Source of the DNA: JBIOJM01 sp044450785
GTDB lineage: Bacteria; Planctomycetota; Planctomycetia; Isosphaerales; Isosphaeraceae
Direction: 5' to 3'
Assembly: GCA_044450785.1 (NCBI GenBank)
Contig: JBIOJM010000111.1
Location: 1 to 27,362 of the forward strand
Length of the DNA stretch: 27,362 nucleotides
In this document: positions 24,714 through 27,362 of the stretch, piece after piece
Position numbering within the stretch: the stretch's first letter is position 1
Layout: every line of letters begins with the position of its first letter
The notes under the pieces: model-generated
Database searches by the model: none
Seen by the model: only the letters and a program-made list of their open reading frames with translations
Told to the model about the DNA's origin: nothing
Position numbers and translations under genes: made by a program

Positions 24714-25226
24714 TCAAGGCGGCAGGGGGTAGTGTCCGAAATCAAGGAGGAACCTGCCGGGTTGGAAGACCGGACCCGGGCCGTACAACACCGGGCCGGC
24801 TCCCGTCGCGCCGTAATCGGCCTTCGTGCCAGCAACAATCTTGTACCTCAAGTTACCGGAGGCGAAAGAAAAGGAGGCTTTGTAGACGGTCACCGTCCCT
24901 CTGAGAGAGACCGTGACTGTTCCCTGTGCGTTTGAGATCGTGACCTTCCCGTGAACCGGCCTGTTCGCGGCACCCGTGTTCGGGATTACGAGGAAGCCGG
25001 TCAATGAAACCGTCCCCAAGGGGGAGATCGTTCCACCGGTCGCTCGCAGCCGATGCACGGTGCCGACGGTCGTGTCCCGTCCGAGGACGAACCCGTAGAG
25101 GTTCACGCTGTGCGATTGCGTTGACGCCAGCGGGGTTGCGGCGGCACTGGCGAGGCCCGAATGGCTCGGCGTGATCCGCTCCTCGAGGGGGGCGACCGAG
25201 GACGGGATGAAGGCATATCGCCGCAT
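24714..25226 (-). CDS. Secreted-type protein with planctomycete 'PLEER' leader
   Basis: The product is 170 residues. The N-terminus 'MRRYAFIPSSVAPLEERITPS' has the 'LEDR/LEER' leader pattern seen at the start of many exported planctomycete proteins. The rest is Gly/Thr/Val-rich beta sequence ('GTVTVSLRGTVTVYKASFSF'), suggesting a small beta-sandwich. It is probably exported, function unknown. The start at 25226 is chosen because GGAG lies 6 nt upstream; the frame is open to 25265. It sits between, and points away from, the second CHAT copy, and ends 8 bp from copy 1. Confidence 0.68.
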   Translation of the reverse strand: MRRYAFIPSSVAPLEERITPSHSGLASAAATPLASTQSHSVNLYGFVLGRDTTVGTVHRLRATGGTISPLGTVSLTGFLVIPNTGAANRPVHGKVTISNAQGTVTVSLRGTVTVYKASFSFASGNLRYKIVAGTKADYGATGAGPVLYGPGPVFQPGRFLLDFGHYPLPP

Positions 25227-25265
25227 GAGGTTCTCCGCGTTTCCATCGATCAGCGTCCGATACAC

Positions 25266-25785
25266 AGAGATCCATGCTAGGTGGGACGCACTCGGATGTC
25301 TATGCCTCGATCATGGCCCCGCCTTGTTGTTGGCTGGAAATGAGTCGGCTATCTTTGATATCAGTCCGGGGAAGTCTGATGGCGGAGTGCGTTGCGTTCG
25401 AAGAAGAAGCAACCCCACTACTGTTCGGCGGATTAGCACGATCGTCGAAGGGCGATCTGTGCCAGCAAAGAACACCCCGGCTTGAAACCGCTCACGATTG
25501 CGCCAGGGCGGGCCGGGCCCGGTGATTCACACGGCGAGCCCTGTGCGCGATGCAAGGCGAGCCTGCCGGACGGTATGCCGGCCACGCGATCATGCTTATC
25601 GGCTCAGGTCGAGGCGTCGGCCGGCGTCTCACCTGGCTGGAGCAATTCAACGATCGCAGGATTCGCCTTCGGGGTCAGGCGCTTCGCTGCGAACCGGGTG
25701 CAGATCACCGATCCTGCTGGCGTTCGAACGATCCCTCCCGAGAAAGCCAGGCGACGACGAGCTGGTGGACTATGGGCAAGGGTGA
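25266..25785. other. Degenerate region between the PLEER gene and CHAT copy 2
   Basis: About 520 bp with no recognisable protein on either strand. In intact CHAT proteins the stretch before the 'ALVAWVD' segment encodes TPR repeats; translation of all forward frames here shows no TPR pattern, so the N-terminal part of copy 2 appears lost or replaced. Confidence 0.45.
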
Positions 25786-27155
25786 GTGCAGCATATCTTC
25801 GAGTGGCGAAAATCGGTATCGTTTCAATCGTCCAACACCGTTCGCCCGAGACAGGTTGAGGCCCATGCCGCCCTGGTCGCCTGGGTCGATATCCCACCTG
25901 TGGGACCGAACGCGGCCGACCCCGACGGCGAGCACTGGGGTGTGGTCGTCCGCTCACGGGGTATCCCCGCCTGGGTCCCGATCGCGGGGACCGGCCCGGA
26001 CGGGCTGTGGACCGAAGACGACTCGACACTTGCAGACCGAGTGCGGACCGAGCTGCGGAGCCGGCCTGGCGCCGGCCCGGCAGACCTGCGGCCCCTCCTC
26101 GAGAGATTACGCAGCCAGCGCGTCGAGCCGCTGGCCAGGGCCCTGGGCGCCACGGCCACCGGGCAGCCGCCGGCCCGCAGGCTGATCGTCCTACCTTCCC
26201 GGGCCATGGCGGGCATCCCGGTCGAGGCGCTGCTCGCCCCCGACGACACTCGGACGGTGAGCTACGCCCCATCCGCCACCGTGTTCAAGTACCTGCGTGA
26301 GCAGCCCCGGCCCGATCGCCATGCCGGCCTGCTGGCCCTGGGCGACCCCGTGTACGATCGTGCTGACAAATCGAGCGAGCCCCAGACTTCGCCCCCTTGC
26401 CGGGCACGCGATACGAGATCGAGGCCCTCGCCGGGCTCTTCCAATCCGACGATCGACCCACCCGGATCTTGCTTGGGACCGACGCGAGTGAACCCGAGCT
26501 GGACTACCTGGCCGCCTCGGGCGTGCTGGGGCAGTTCGGCTTCATCCACCTGGCGACGCACGGGCTGATCGACGAAGGCGTTCCGGCTCGATCGGCGGTG
26601 ATCCTGACCCAGACCGGCTTGCCCGACCCGCTGCAACAGGCCCTGAGCCACAAGCCAGTCTTTGACGGCCGGCTCTCGGTTCGCGAGATCCAGCGCGGCT
26701 GGGACCTGAAGGCCGAGCTGGTGACTCTGTCGGCATGCGAGACAGCACTGGGACGAGACGCCGGCGGCGAGGGCTTTGTGGGGTTTACCCAGGCGCTCTT
26801 GATGTCGGGCGCGCGGAGCGTCTGCCTCTCACTCTGGAAAGTCGACGACACGGCGACGGCCCTGCTGATGCAACGGTTCTACGCCAATCTGCTGGGTCGA
26901 CGCCCCGGGCTCAGCTCGCCGTTGCCGACGGCGGAGGCCCTCCGCGAGGCGAAGACCTGGCTGCGCGGGCTGCGGCGCGCGGAGGTGCTGGCCGTGACCG
27001 CGGAGTTGTCGGGCGGCGTCGCGCGAGGCAAGTGGGCGAAGGCACGACAACCGGATGCGCTTGCCGCCGCGGTACCCGCCGGCGGGGACAACGACCGGCC
27101 GTACGCACCTCCGTACTTTTGGGCCGCGTTCGTGCTGGCCGGCGATCCGGATTGA
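25786..27155 (+). pseudogene. CHAT-domain protein copy 2, 5'-truncated and frameshifted
   Basis: From about 25864 the first frame matches planctomycete CHAT proteins: 'AALVAWVDIP', 'DGEHWGVVVRSRG', 'IVLPSRAMAGIPVEALLAPDD', 'SYAPSATVFKYLRE' and 'LLALGDPVYDRADKS'. Homology then moves to the -1 frame, between about 26367 and 26385, and continues 'PDFAPLPGTRYEIEALAGLF' to the end, with LATHG (His) and SACET (Cys) of the peptidase-like site. The new frame has a TGA at 26364, so one base was lost, or two gained, in a 20-bp window. No slippery heptamer is seen, so programmed frameshifting is unlikely. The TPR-containing N-terminus is missing. A sequencing error could explain the frame break but not the truncation. 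Confidence 0.72.
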
Positions 27156-27159
27156 TCGC
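26496..27159. repeat. Direct repeat B of the CHAT duplication (partner 24047-24710)
   Basis: Second member of the 660-bp direct repeat pair. Homologous recombination between the two would delete the intervening 2.4 kb, including the secreted-type gene at 24714-25226. Confidence 0.85.
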
Positions 27160-27239
27160 CGACTCACGACGGGAGGGCTCCTCGAAGCTGTGCTCCTCGG
27201 CCTGCCCTCTATGCCTTGGGCGGTCGGGGGCACTAACAT

Positions 27240-27362
27240 GTTATACCGCTCGCGGCGGGGATTGACACTAACCCGAAGCGTGAGCGAGGGCCGCAAACCC
27301 AGACCTCGCTTACGCTTCGGGTTAGTTTGGAATGTCTCATTTCCGCCCGCAAGCGGTATAAC
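27240..27362. repeat. Nested palindromic (MITE/REP-like) element
   Basis: The outer arms GTTATACCGCTCGCGG (27240-27255) and its complement (27347-27362) pair with one mismatch. The inner arms (27267-27289 and 27304-27326, core CCCGAAGCGTGAGCGAGG) pair over 23 bp with one mismatch and a 14-nt loop. The core resembles the 'CCCGAAGCGTAAGCGAGG' dispersed repeats that I associate with planctomycete genomes. There is no coding frame and no transposase. The element begins about 85 bp after the CHAT stop and the window ends exactly at its right arm. Confidence 0.82.

Noticed and set aside
26364..26385. Programmed -1 frameshift in CHAT copy 2
   Set aside because: No X-XXY-YYZ slippery heptamer or clear downstream structure is present; a simple indel is a better explanation.

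Overview
The window reads as a chromosomal piece of a high-GC planctomycete, probably an Isosphaeraceae/Gemmataceae-like member of the Planctomycetota. The support is indirect but consistent. There is a Gfo/Idh/MocA oxidoreductase with a twin-arginine leader. Several proteins join a zinc ribbon to membrane helices. One secreted-type protein begins with the planctomycete 'PLEER' leader motif. There is a sulfatase tail, and CHAT peptidase-like sequences of the type common in this phylum. Shine-Dalgarno sequences are weak and patchy, and many non-coding stretches hold decayed genes.

Layout. 1-5.2 kb: three same-strand housekeeping-type genes, namely a LarA/DUF2088 protein that has lost its catalytic residues, the folate-binding Fe-S protein YgfZ, and a large GH57/DUF3536 glycosidase. 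5.3-7.3 kb: a reverse-strand fragment resembling mobile-element primase proteins, then about 1.5 kb with no convincing gene. 7.3-14.8 kb: a 1.1-kaa membrane protein with a TPR-like soluble half, divergent from a probable operon of a family 2 glycosyltransferase and a BshC-like conserved protein that overlap by ATGA, followed by an Eis-like N-acetyltransferase. 14.85-14.98 kb: opposed arrays of a 7-bp repeat between convergent genes. 15-19.9 kb: a zinc-ribbon membrane protein, the exported-type oxidoreductase, a 33-bp tandem repeat, a small membrane protein, a DinB-fold protein and a convergent short-chain dehydrogenase. 20-22 kb: a decayed cupin gene and the magnesium channel MgtE. 22-23.6 kb: three small zinc-ribbon and/or membrane proteins with a sulfatase tail lying between them.

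23.6-27.36 kb is the most irregular part. Two 5'-truncated CHAT-domain copies carry a gapless 660-bp direct repeat. A small secreted-type protein lies between them on the other strand. The second copy has a -1 frame break. The window ends in a nested palindromic element of about 123 bp.

No CRISPR array, rRNA, tRNA or intact transposase was recognised. I do not see a complete new defence or biosynthetic system. The best leads are the residue-less LarA, the duplicated CHAT modules, the coupled glycosyltransferase/BshC-like pair and the repeat elements. All functional calls come from reading the sequence against remembered family motifs; no search was run.
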